Origin: CAJGCS01 sp045589955
Lineage (GTDB): Bacteria; Bacillota_I; Bacilli_A; ML615J-28; CAG-313
Assembly: GCA_045589955.1 (NCBI GenBank)
Contig: JAZNQD010000021.1
Span: forward strand, 1-11,333
DNA: 11,333 bases
Reading direction: 5' to 3'
This document shows positions 1 through 6,582 of this stretch, one piece after another. Under the pieces are notes generated by a model. That model worked only from the letters and a program-made list of their open reading frames with translations. It ran no database searches and had not been told where the DNA came from. Position 1 is the stretch's first letter, and each line of letters starts with the position of its first letter. The position numbers were made by a program, and so were the translations under genes.

Positions 1-404
1 ATTATTATAAAAATTAATAAGCTTACATCAAACAAATGTTTAGATGGAAATAGAGTAAAAAGGAAAATGATTAATATTAAAAGAAGAGATAAAAAAAGAA
101 AACTAAAATTAGGGTAAAAGTAATAAAGAAGAATATTACAAGTATTAAAAAGTAGGAGACTATTAAATACTATATAATATAAGGAAAGAAAAAACTTCCT
201 TAATGGCGATGGCTTATTTTTTCCAAATTGTTTAATTGGTAGTAAAAAAATTACTATGATAGTAATTAATCCTATTATAAGAGGAAATAAGAAAGCATTT
301 TTGGGAAAATTTTTAATTAAGTAATTATTAATAAAAGAAAAATATAAAAATAACGTTGATAACGTTACGTAGATTATTAAATTTATTGTTGATTGTTTTT
401 TCAT
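1..404 (-). CDS. Partial multi-spanning membrane protein, possibly GerAB-like
   Basis: The minus strand is open without a stop from ATG at 404 to the left edge, giving the first 134 residues of a longer protein. They are very hydrophobic: likely membrane segments at about residues 8-25, 38-56, 71-95, 100-119 and one beginning near 124, with a short basic loop (KQFGKNKPSPLRK, 58-70) between the second and third. The layout, including the loop and a proline at the end of a helix (TLFP), recalls the N-terminal region of GerAB-type spore-germination permeases of the amino-acid-permease fold, but identity is too weak to name it. No good ribosome binding site precedes 404; in-frame ATGs at 416 and 413 are alternative starts. 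A TATAAT lies at 414-419 on this strand, so the ATG at 404 could be near-leaderless. It is transcribed divergently from ssb. Confidence 0.6.
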   Translation of the reverse strand, partial: MKKQSTINLIIYVTLSTLFLYFSFINNYLIKNFPKNAFLFPLIIGLITIIVIFLLPIKQFGKNKPSPLRKFFLSLYYIVFNSLLLFNTCNILLYYFYPNFSFLFLSLLLILIIFLFTLFPSKHLFDVSLLIFII

Positions 405-487
405 AAATATCATCATTATATTGTTTGTAAGATAACAAAAAAAATACCAAAAAGTTCTATAATTATTTTTTTCCTTGAATAACGAAG

Positions 488-562
488 ATAGACTATAAAA
501 ATAATTAATAATTGTCTATGTTTAAAAAAAGTTGTTTGTCAAATAGACAACTTGTTTTTTTT
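488..562. terminator. Bidirectional terminator-type hairpin with a competing 8-bp pairing
   Basis: AAGTTGT (529-535) pairs perfectly with ACAACTT (547-553). A run of A lies on the left (524-530) and a run of T on the right (555-562), so it can act as an intrinsic terminator on either strand. TTGTCTAT (512-519) can instead pair with ATAGACAA (543-550), which overlaps the loop and 3' arm, and its core GTCTAT can also pair with ATAGAC at 488-493. The stem is AT-rich. It lies between two divergent genes, where a terminator is not needed for gene ends, so it may belong to a leader or a short RNA. Confidence 0.5.
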
Positions 563-578
563 ACTATAAAAGATAAGT

Positions 579-607
579 TTGTATAAATTGTATTTCAATA
601 ATATAAT
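579..607 (+). promoter_or_regulatory. Promoter of ssb
   Basis: A -35 element TTGTAT (579-584) and a perfect -10 TATAAT (602-607) are separated by 17 bp. Transcription would start near 614, giving a leader of about 33 nt. A near-perfect palindrome (TGAAAATTT, TT, AAATTTTCA; 614-633) fills the space between the start point and the Shine-Dalgarno sequence AAGGAGG (635-641), and could be an operator or a weak leader hairpin. Confidence 0.7.
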
Positions 608-646
608 TTACTTTGAAAATTTTTAAATTTTCAGAAGGAGGATTAT

Positions 647-1021
647 ATGTTAAATAATGTTGTATTAGTAGGGCGCGTTGTTGAAGCGCCAGTTTTAAAG
701 CGTTTTGAAGGAGAATATAGTGGCACTTTCTTTACGCTAGCTGTGGCACGTCCATATCGTAATATGGAAAATAAAATTGAAACTGATTTTATTCGTATTG
801 TCGTTTGGGAAGGACTTGCTGAAAACGTGTCTCAATATTGTCATAAAGGCGATGTTGTTGGTGTTAGAGGTAGGTTATCAACAAGAAAAATGGAAGTTCG
901 CTTTCAAGAAGGAGATGAACCAAAAACTATTACCACAATGGATGTCATTGGTGAAAGAATAATATTCATTTCAAGTGCTAAAAAGAAAGAAAAAGAAGTT
1001 GACGAAACAATTGACTTATAA
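647..1021 (+). CDS. ssb: Single-stranded DNA-binding protein, short SsbB-like form
   Basis: A 124-residue OB-fold SSB. The N-terminus (MLNNVVLVGRVVEAP), the FTLAVARPYRN segment (residues 29-39), TDFIRIVVWEGLAENV (46-61) and the KGDVVGVRGRLSTR strand (67-80) follow the SSB pattern. SSB coats single-stranded DNA during replication, repair or uptake. The protein is short: the OB domain ends near residue 108 and the tail is only a lysine-rich stretch plus EVDETIDL, without the usual acidic tip ending in DDIPF or similar that recruits partners. That matches paralogues such as Bacillus SsbB rather than a full-length replicative SSB. The usual rpsF/rpsR neighbours of the main ssb are absent; thyA follows after 67 bp. 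The start has an excellent Shine-Dalgarno site AAGGAGG six bases upstream. Confidence 0.88.
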   Translation: MLNNVVLVGRVVEAPVLKRFEGEYSGTFFTLAVARPYRNMENKIETDFIRIVVWEGLAENVSQYCHKGDVVGVRGRLSTRKMEVRFQEGDEPKTITTMDVIGERIIFISSAKKKEKEVDETIDL

Positions 1022-1024
1022 TGT

Positions 1025-1052
1025 CTTTTTCTTTTAAAAAAAGTCTTTTTTT
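1025..1052 (+). terminator. Weak hairpin and T tract after ssb
   Basis: CTTTTT (1025-1030) can pair with AAAAAG (1038-1043), followed by TC and seven T (1046-1052). With a single G-C pair the stem is weak, so partial readthrough from ssb into thyA is expected; the thyA promoter lies right behind it. Confidence 0.3.
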
Positions 1053-1060
1053 GATATAAT
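1052..1060 (+). promoter_or_regulatory. Extended -10 promoter of thyA
   Basis: TGATATAAT (1052-1060) is a perfect extended -10 element (TGnTATAAT). The -35 region around 1032-1037 (TTTTAA) is poor, as tolerated by extended -10 promoters. The start point would be near 1067, leaving a leader of about 22 nt with Shine-Dalgarno AAGGAG at 1076-1081. The leader is too short to hold a riboswitch. Confidence 0.65.
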
Positions 1061-1088
1061 ATAGAAAATGTGAAAAAGGAGAAAATTT

Positions 1089-1967
1089 ATGAGACAGTAC
1101 TTAGATTTATGTGAAAAAGTATTAAAAGAAGGAAAAACCAAAAATGATCGTACAAATACAGGCACTGTTTCATTATTTGGGGCACAAATGCGTTTTGACT
1201 TAAATGAAGGGTTCCCTTTATTAACAACAAAACGTGTTCATCTTAAATCGGTTATTTACGAATTACTTTGGTTTATAAAAGGAGATACAAATATTAAGTA
1301 TCTTGTTGACCATGATGTTCGTATTTGGAATGAATGGCCTTATGAAGCTTTCAAAAGAAGTGATGATTATCAAGGCGAAACAATTGATGAATTCGTTGAG
1401 AAAATTAAAACTGATGATGAGTTTGCGAAAAAACATGGTGATTTAGGGCCTGTTTATGGACGCCAATGGCGTGAATTTGGGATTGCGGAATACCAAGTAG
1501 ATCAGCTTACTAAGGTAATTGAACAAATTAGAACTAATCCTAATTCAAGACGTTTAATTGTATGTGCGTGGAATCCATTACTAATTGATCAAATGGCTTT
1601 ACCTCCATGTCACTCCTTCTTTCAATTTTATGTCCAAGATAATAAATTATCTTGTATGTTATATCAAAGATCTGCAGATATGTTTTTAGGCGTTCCTTTT
1701 AATATTGCATCATATTCATTATTAACAATGATGGTTGCAAAAGTATGCAATCTTGAACTAGGTGAATTTGTTCATACAATTGGTGATGCACATATTTATA
1801 CAAATCATTTTGAACAAGTTAATAAACAATTAACAAGAACTCCAAGAGCATTACCAAAAATGTATATTGATCGTGAAACAACAAATATTGAAGATTTTGA
1901 GTATGAAGATTTCCGTCTAGAAGGATATGATCCTTATAAAGGTATAAAAGCAAAGGTGGCTGTATAA
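1089..1967 (+). CDS. thyA: Thymidylate synthase ThyA
   Basis: A complete 292-residue classical thymidylate synthase, which methylates dUMP to dTMP using 5,10-methylenetetrahydrofolate and releases dihydrofolate. All key blocks are visible: R21 in the phosphate loop (NDRTNTGT), GPVYGRQWREFG (120-131), NPNSRRLIVCAWNP (150-163), the nucleophile Cys174 in LPPCHSFFQFYV, QRSADMFLGVPFN (193-205) with the dUMP-binding Asp and Asn, and GDAHIYTNH (232-240). The C-terminal AV matches the family's closing residues. It carries an insertion (about 85-117, acidic and basic) relative to the 264-residue E. coli enzyme, like the longer Lactobacillus type. The stop overlaps the dfrA start by one base, so the two are translationally coupled. 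Confidence 0.97.
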   Translation: MRQYLDLCEKVLKEGKTKNDRTNTGTVSLFGAQMRFDLNEGFPLLTTKRVHLKSVIYELLWFIKGDTNIKYLVDHDVRIWNEWPYEAFKRSDDYQGETIDEFVEKIKTDDEFAKKHGDLGPVYGRQWREFGIAEYQVDQLTKVIEQIRTNPNSRRLIVCAWNPLLIDQMALPPCHSFFQFYVQDNKLSCMLYQRSADMFLGVPFNIASYSLLTMMVAKVCNLELGEFVHTIGDAHIYTNHFEQVNKQLTRTPRALPKMYIDRETTNIEDFEYEDFRLEGYDPYKGIKAKVAV

Positions 1968-2440
1968 TGATATCAATGATTTTAGCAATGGATAAAAATA
2001 ACTTAGTTGGTAAAGGCAATGATTTACCATGGAATTATCCAGAAGATTTAAAATACTTTAAAAGAGTTACTTTGAACAAAGATGTTTTTATGGGGTATAA
2101 TACTTACCTTTCTATAGTAAGCCGTATTGGAAAACCATTACCAAAAAGAAACAATTATGTTCTTACTTATAAGGATGAACTACCGTTAGGGGGAATAATT
2201 GTTAAAGATGTTGATGATCTTTTAAAAAAATATCAAAACTCAAGTGAAGAAATTTTTATAATTGGTGGTAAATCAATTTATGAAATGTTAGTTAATCGTG
2301 TTGATAATATTTACTTAACTAGAATTAATGAAGAACACGTTGGTGATGTTTATTTAAACTGCATTGATTTTTCATTATTTGAATTAATATCAAGTGAACA
2401 AGTTGGAGTGCTTTCATTTGAAGTTTACAAAAGAAAATAA
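1967..2440 (+). CDS. dfrA: Dihydrofolate reductase
   Basis: A 157-residue dihydrofolate reductase that reduces the dihydrofolate made by ThyA back to tetrahydrofolate with NADPH. Visible motifs: GKGNDLPWNYPEDLKYFK (15-32) with catalytic Asp27, MGYNTYLSI (42-50), LPKRNNYVLT (58-67), IFIIGGKSIYEML near residue 100, and the late YLTRINEEHVGDVYL strand. Oddities: the position of E. coli Arg44 in the MGR-T motif, which contacts the 2'-phosphate of NADPH, is Tyr44, and the Arg98 position in the GG-x-R-x-Y motif is Ser. The ATG overlaps the thyA stop in TAATG, with Shine-Dalgarno AAAGGTGG (1952-1959) inside thyA. A later ATG at 1976 is possible but would cut the first strand. Confidence 0.95.
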   Translation: MISMILAMDKNNLVGKGNDLPWNYPEDLKYFKRVTLNKDVFMGYNTYLSIVSRIGKPLPKRNNYVLTYKDELPLGGIIVKDVDDLLKKYQNSSEEIFIIGGKSIYEMLVNRVDNIYLTRINEEHVGDVYLNCIDFSLFELISSEQVGVLSFEVYKRK

Positions 2441-2443
2441 AAA

Positions 2444-2475
2444 TAACAGTAATATAGGCTACTATATTACTGTTA
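2444..2475 (+). terminator. Terminator hairpin after dfrA
   Basis: TAACAGTAATATAG (2444-2457) pairs without mismatch with CTATATTACTGTTA (2462-2475) around the loop GCTA. The T-rich stretch after it (2478-2485) is set back by two A and interrupted by C, so termination may be incomplete, which would let some transcription reach pdp. Confidence 0.7.
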
Positions 2476-2482
2476 AATTTTC

Positions 2483-2512
2483 TTTACAAAGGAAACAAGA
2501 ATATGGTATAAT
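2483..2512 (+). promoter_or_regulatory. Promoter of pdp-mgtC operon
   Basis: A -35 TTTACA (2483-2488) and an extended -10 TGGTATAAT (2504-2512) are separated by 18 bp. The Shine-Dalgarno site AAAGGAG (2517-2523) follows, before the ATG at 2534. The -35 sits directly after the dfrA hairpin. Confidence 0.75.
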
Positions 2513-2533
2513 AAATAAAAGGAGTGATTTACT

Positions 2534-3844
2534 ATGAGAATGGTAGATTTAATTATCAAAAAAAGAGACAATCTTGAACTTACAAAAGAAGAGATTCACT
2601 TTGTTATTGATGGATATGTAAAAGGTGAAATCCCTGATTATCAAGTTAGTGCCTTTTTAATGGCTGTCTATAATCAAGGTATGACTGATGAAGAACAATA
2701 TCAATTAACTAAAGCAATGCTTGAAAGCGGTGAACAAATTGATTTAAGTGGTATTGAAGGAGTAAAAGTTGATAAACACTCTACAGGTGGTGTAGGAGAT
2801 AAAACTAGTTTGGTAGTTGCACCTTTAGCTGCCGCTTATGGAGTTAAACTTGCAAAGATGAGTGGTCGTGGATTAGGCCATACAGGTGGTACATTGGATA
2901 AGTTAGAATCAATTCCCGGCTTTACAATTGAAGTAGATAGTGCTCATTTCTTTAAACAAGTAAATGAAATTGGTCTTGCAATCATTGGCCAAACAGCTGA
3001 TATTACCCCAGCTGATAAAAAATTATACGCTCTTCGTGATGTAACGGGCACAATTGAATCAACACCACTTATTGCATCATCTATTATGTCTAAGAAATTA
3101 GCAAGTGGTGCAGATCATATCGTTTTAGATGTTAAAGTTGGAAGTGGCGCCTTTATGAAAGATGTAGAAAGTGCTACTAAACTTGCAGAAGCGATGGTGC
3201 AAATTGGTAAACTTGCAAATCGTGATACTGTTGCGACTCTAACTGATATGTCACAACCATTAGGATGTGCTGTGGGTAATTCATTAGAAGTTATTGAAGC
3301 AATTGAAACATTAAAAGGCAATGGTCCTAAAGACTTCAGCGAACTTTGTATAGAACTTACTGCTGAAATCTTGCTTATTGCCAAAGTAGCTAAAGATTTA
3401 GACGAAGCAAGAACTCTTGTTTTAAAGGCGATTAATGAACGTACTGGTCTTGAAAAACTACGTCAAATGGTAAAATGGCAAGGGGGTAACCCAGATGTTA
3501 TCGACGATTACTCACTATTTGGCGAAGCATCTGAAGTTGTTGAATTAGTATATGAAGCAGAACAAGTAGCTTATGTTGAATCAATAGATGCTCTTTGTAT
3601 TGGAAATGCTGCTATGATTTTGGGAGCTGGCCGCTTGACAAAAGAGGATTTAATAGATCATCAAGTAGGTATTGTCTTAAATAAAAAAGTTGGAGATACC
3701 CTAAAACAAAACGATTTAATTGCAACAATTTACTCTAATGGTAAAAATACTAATGAATGTATGCAAAGAGTTTTAGATGCATATTTACTAACAAATAAAA
3801 AAATAAAGAAAGAACCAATTGTTATTAAAACAATTAGAGGATAA
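2534..3844 (+). CDS. pdp: Pyrimidine-nucleoside phosphorylase
   Basis: A complete 436-residue pyrimidine-nucleoside phosphorylase of the thymidine phosphorylase family, which cleaves thymidine or uridine with phosphate to the base and (deoxy)ribose-1-phosphate. An N-terminal helical domain (1-65) carries the family opening MRMVDLIIKKRD; the phosphate-binding signature KVDKHSTGGVGDKTS spans 78-92, followed by the long family signature around SGRGLGHTGGTLDKLES (110-126). R168, S183 and K187, the base-binding residues known from the Geobacillus enzyme, are present, as is H82. The C-terminal PYNP domain starts near 345. Length is normal. It lies after thyA-dfrA and three bases ahead of an MgtC-family gene, with which it is co-transcribed. 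A link to thymidine salvage is plausible from context. Confidence 0.96.
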   Translation: MRMVDLIIKKRDNLELTKEEIHFVIDGYVKGEIPDYQVSAFLMAVYNQGMTDEEQYQLTKAMLESGEQIDLSGIEGVKVDKHSTGGVGDKTSLVVAPLAAAYGVKLAKMSGRGLGHTGGTLDKLESIPGFTIEVDSAHFFKQVNEIGLAIIGQTADITPADKKLYALRDVTGTIESTPLIASSIMSKKLASGADHIVLDVKVGSGAFMKDVESATKLAEAMVQIGKLANRDTVATLTDMSQPLGCAVGNSLEVIEAIETLKGNGPKDFSELCIELTAEILLIAKVAKDLDEARTLVLKAINERTGLEKLRQMVKWQGGNPDVIDDYSLFGEASEVVELVYEAEQVAYVESIDALCIGNAAMILGAGRLTKEDLIDHQVGIVLNKKVGDTLKQNDLIATIYSNGKNTNECMQRVLDAYLLTNKKIKKEPIVIKTIRG

Positions 3845-3847
3845 AAT

Positions 3848-4585
3848 ATGTCAGGAGTATTTTTAATAACAAATTATTTTGCAGAATTAGTTAATGAATT
3901 TATTGAACTTCATGGTGGCTGGCCAGTACTGTTATCGATGATTCTTCGTGTATTACTTGCCTGTTTGCTAGGTTCTGTATTTGGATTTGAAAGAGAAATA
4001 AAAAATAAACCAGCAGGTTATGTTACTTTCTTATTAGTATCACTTGGAAGTTGTTTATTTGCTATCCTACAATCAACAGTTGTTGGTCCTGAAACACAAG
4101 ATAAATCACGTATTATTGCTCAAGTAGTTTCAGGTGTCGGTTTTTTAGGTGCTGGTACGATCTTGCATAATCGTGGTAGTGTTAAAGGTATTACAACTGC
4201 AGCTCTATTATGGGTTTCTGCAAGTATTGGTTTATTAGTTGGTACTGGAGGAATTATTAATATTACAATTGCAGTTTTTGCAACAGTAATTGTTTATCCA
4301 GTAACTTTATTAACAAGACGTCTTGGGAAAAATATTGTAAATAAACGTCAAGTTCATCGTATGTTCGTTGTGTTTGATGAAGAACATGAAAAAGAACTTT
4401 ATGATATACTATCAGCTAATGGTGCTGTTGTTAATAAAACATTTTTCCATAACAAAAAAACTATTGATAATCATAATTTAAAAGAAGTATACATTTATTT
4501 AAAAGTATCAAAAAAATGCCCTTTTGATGAATTATTAGATCATGTTGCAACATATGAATGGGTAAAAGCAATTGAAAATGCATAA
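3848..4585 (+). CDS. MgtC/SapB family membrane protein
   Basis: A 245-residue MgtC/SapB-family protein. About five membrane segments lie at residues 26-46, 58-76, 88-108, 115-133 and 136-157. The family signatures are clear: GFEREIKNKPAG (46-57), AQVVSGVGFLGAGTIL (91-106) and KGITTAALLWVSASIGLL (113-130). A soluble C-terminal domain of about 75 residues (169-243) of the ACT-like type follows, as in longer MgtC homologues. The family is linked to Mg2+ limitation, acid tolerance and control of ATP synthase in some pathogens; a transport role is not established. The ATG has AGAGG (3836-3840) as Shine-Dalgarno, inside the end of pdp, so translation is probably coupled. Confidence 0.9.
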   Translation: MSGVFLITNYFAELVNEFIELHGGWPVLLSMILRVLLACLLGSVFGFEREIKNKPAGYVTFLLVSLGSCLFAILQSTVVGPETQDKSRIIAQVVSGVGFLGAGTILHNRGSVKGITTAALLWVSASIGLLVGTGGIINITIAVFATVIVYPVTLLTRRLGKNIVNKRQVHRMFVVFDEEHEKELYDILSANGAVVNKTFFHNKKTIDNHNLKEVYIYLKVSKKCPFDELLDHVATYEWVKAIENA

Positions 4586-4614
4586 AGCGAATGGTTAAAC
4601 CATTCGCTTTTTAT
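4584..4614. terminator. Bidirectional terminator shared by mgtC-like gene and pepT
   Basis: AAAGCGAATGG (4584-4594) pairs perfectly with CCATTCGCTTT (4600-4610) around TTAAA, with T after it on the plus strand and the A-rich start of the stem giving T on the minus strand. The TAA of the mgtC-like gene (4583-4585) and the TAA of pepT (4611-4613 on the complement) lie at the two stem edges, so one compact hairpin ends both convergent operons. Confidence 0.9.
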
Positions 4615-5831
4615 TTTTCAGATATAATTTGTAATAAGTTATGAATAACTCTTACCATTGTTTTCATTTCATCAACATCAACATATTCGTAAGGACCATG
4701 GAAATTCCCCCCACCTGTACCAAGGTTAGGAGTTACGATTCCACTAAATGATAAACGAGCACCATCAGTACCACCACGAATTGGTTCTGTATCAGGATTT
4801 AAACCACTCATTATCAACGCTTCATTAACATATTCTAAAACAGAAGGATGTGCGGTTACTTTTTCTTTCATATTGAAGTATGAATCTTTGATTTTTACTT
4901 CAACAGTACCTTCCCCATATTTCTTATTTAAATAAGAACAAATATCAATGAATGTTTCTTTTTGACTTGCAAAAATATTTAAATCATGATTTCTAATGAT
5001 ATATAACATTTTTGCTTCCTCAACTGAACCAGTAATTCCAGTTAAGTGATTGAAACCTTCGTATTTTTCAGTGTTTTCTGGAGTCATGTATTTAGGTAAC
5101 ATAGATGCAAATTCCATTGCTACTTGAATACTATTAATCATTTTGTTTTTTGCGCTTCCAGGATGAATTGATTTACCATGGATAGTAACAACTGCGCTTG
5201 CAGCATTGAAATTTTCAAAATTTATAATATTAGGATCATCGCCATCAAGAGTATATGCAAAATTACAATTATGTTTTTTGTAATATTCAAAATTAAATTT
5301 ATCAGTTCCTTCACCGATTTCTTCATCTGGTGTAAATGTTACAATAATATTCGGATGTTCAATCATATCTAATGAAGATACTGCTTCCATAATAATTGCA
5401 ACGCCTGCTTTATCATCTGCACCAAGAAGAGTTGTTCCATCTGTAACAATTAGTTCGTGACCAATTTGTTTATTTAGACGCGGAAATTCTTTTGGATCAA
5501 GAATAATATTAAGTTCTTCATTAACAATAATTGGTTGACCTGTATAAAAATCAATTGTTCGTGGTTTAATATCTTTACCACTTGCATCTTCAGCAGTATC
5601 TAAATGGGCAATTAAACCAACTGTTTTATTTGAATTACAATTGCTTGGAATAAATGCATAAACATAACAATATTCATCGATGTAGGCATTTGAAATCCCC
5701 ATAGCATGTAATTCATCAACTAATAATTTACCTAGTTCAAATTGTTTACTTGTACTAGGATGTGTTCCAGAAGTAGAAGATGATTGTGTATCATAAGATA
5801 CGTATTTTAAAAATCTTTCTTTAATATTCAT
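4611..5831 (-). CDS. pepT: Peptidase T (tripeptide aminopeptidase)
   Basis: A complete 406-residue peptidase T, an M20-family cytosolic dizinc aminopeptidase that removes the N-terminal residue of tripeptides. Metal and catalytic residues are all visible: IAHLDTA (74-80; H76 and D78), LLGADDKAG (135-143; D139 bridging), PDEEIGEG (168-175; catalytic E170 and metal E171), YTLDGDDPN (193-201; D196) and the last metal histidine H378 in GGGNFHGPYEYV. The dimerisation-domain histidine (HGKSIHPGSAK, H223) and the substrate carboxylate-binding RGGTDG (352-357) are also present. It is the second gene of an operon with mntP; its Shine-Dalgarno AAAGGAG (complement of 5837-5843) overlaps the mntP stop codon, so translation is coupled. 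Confidence 0.96.
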   Translation of the reverse strand: MNIKERFLKYVSYDTQSSSTSGTHPSTSKQFELGKLLVDELHAMGISNAYIDEYCYVYAFIPSNCNSNKTVGLIAHLDTAEDASGKDIKPRTIDFYTGQPIIVNEELNIILDPKEFPRLNKQIGHELIVTDGTTLLGADDKAGVAIIMEAVSSLDMIEHPNIIVTFTPDEEIGEGTDKFNFEYYKKHNCNFAYTLDGDDPNIINFENFNAASAVVTIHGKSIHPGSAKNKMINSIQVAMEFASMLPKYMTPENTEKYEGFNHLTGITGSVEEAKMLYIIRNHDLNIFASQKETFIDICSYLNKKYGEGTVEVKIKDSYFNMKEKVTAHPSVLEYVNEALIMSGLNPDTEPIRGGTDGARLSFSGIVTPNLGTGGGNFHGPYEYVDVDEMKTMVRVIHNLLQIISEK

Positions 5832-5841
5832 AAAAACTCCT

Positions 5842-6459
5842 TTAGAAGTACATTTGTACTAAATGTTCAATTAATATTTTTAAACCTAGAAGGATTAAAA
5901 TAATCCCTCCAATAATTTCAACTTTGTTTCCTAGTTTCTCTTTCAAAAGAGAACCAACTTTAAAACCTAAGAATGTTCCAAAATAAGAAAATAAGAATGT
6001 TATTATACCAATACATGCAATATTAATCCAGATATTTTGACCATCAGTTGCAAGAGGAATCCCTGCAGCTAGAGCATCGATTGATGTTGCGATGGCCATT
6101 CCAAGCATTACCTTGATTGCAAAAGAAGAATTGTTATTATCTTCATCTTTAAAAGATTCGTAAATCATTTTACCACCAATAAAGCCAAGGGCAATAAATG
6201 CCAACCAGTGATCAATTCTTTCAATCCAATCAACATTGTCACTTAATAGTTTAAAAGCAAAATAGCCAATTAGTGGCATTAATGCTTGAAAAAAACCAAA
6301 CCATAATCCACATGATAGGGAATGCTTAAAAGTATACTTTTTTATTGTCATCCCTTTACTAAGTGCTACTGAAAACGCATCGAGGGAAAGGGTTATTGCA
6401 AGTAATATTATTTCTAATATTAAAATCAATATATTAAAAAAGTTAGTGTTTAAAAACAT
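5842..6459 (-). CDS. mntP: Manganese efflux pump MntP
   Basis: A 205-residue MntP (formerly YebN, DUF204) family manganese exporter with six predicted membrane segments. The two repeat halves each carry the family's Asp motif: SLDAFSVALSKG (25-36, D27) and ATSIDALAAGIP (124-135, D128). The N-terminus is about 10-15 residues longer than in E. coli, but the ATG at 6459 has a fitting Shine-Dalgarno AGGAG (complement of 6465-6469) and no later Met lies before the first motif. pepT follows after 10 bp. Manganese exporters are often under the yybP-ykoY riboswitch, but the 123-bp upstream gap shows no such structure; it holds 30-bp-spaced direct repeats instead, and I see no convincing promoter in it. 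Confidence 0.93.
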   Translation of the reverse strand: MFLNTNFFNILILILEIILLAITLSLDAFSVALSKGMTIKKYTFKHSLSCGLWFGFFQALMPLIGYFAFKLLSDNVDWIERIDHWLAFIALGFIGGKMIYESFKDEDNNNSSFAIKVMLGMAIATSIDALAAGIPLATDGQNIWINIACIGIITFLFSYFGTFLGFKVGSLLKEKLGNKVEIIGGIILILLGLKILIEHLVQMYF

Positions 6460-6489
6460 AATAACTCCTAATTTTGGATATAAAAAAAA

Positions 6490-6574
6490 GTTTCATTACT
6501 ACGAAATGTTTCATTTTAAGCATTTACACTACAAAATGTTTCATATTCGAGTTTTGCGCTACAAAAAGATTCAT
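6490..6574 (-). repeat. Three direct repeats with exact 30-bp period plus partial fourth
   Basis: Read on the minus strand, ATGAATCTTTTTGTAG (6574-6559), ATGAAACATTTTGTAG (6544-6529) and ATGAAACATTTCGTAG (6514-6499) start exactly 30 bp apart; a shorter copy ATGAAAC starts 18 bp later at 6496. The 14-nt stretches between them are less alike. They fill the gap between the DUF3800 stop (6583) and the mntP ribosome binding site. Regularly spaced short repeats like these resemble protein-binding arrays such as subterminal transposase sites or regulator sites, but no transposase is present here. Confidence 0.7.
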
Positions 6575-6582
6575 ACAAGAAT

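Noticed and set aside
181..201. AAGGAA/TTCCTT hairpin as a terminator
   Set aside because: Six-pair AT-rich stem with no T tract, located inside the partial membrane-protein gene.
1021..1088. Folate-type riboswitch before thyA
   Set aside because: The predicted leader after the extended -10 box is only about 22 nt.
6490..6574. CRISPR array from the regularly spaced repeats
   Set aside because: Only three degenerate 16-bp units with 14-nt intervals that are partly similar to each other, no cas genes, and non-identical repeats.
6460..6582. yybP-ykoY manganese riboswitch before mntP
   Set aside because: The gap shows no paired conserved loops or terminator of that class; it is taken up by direct repeats and A/T runs.
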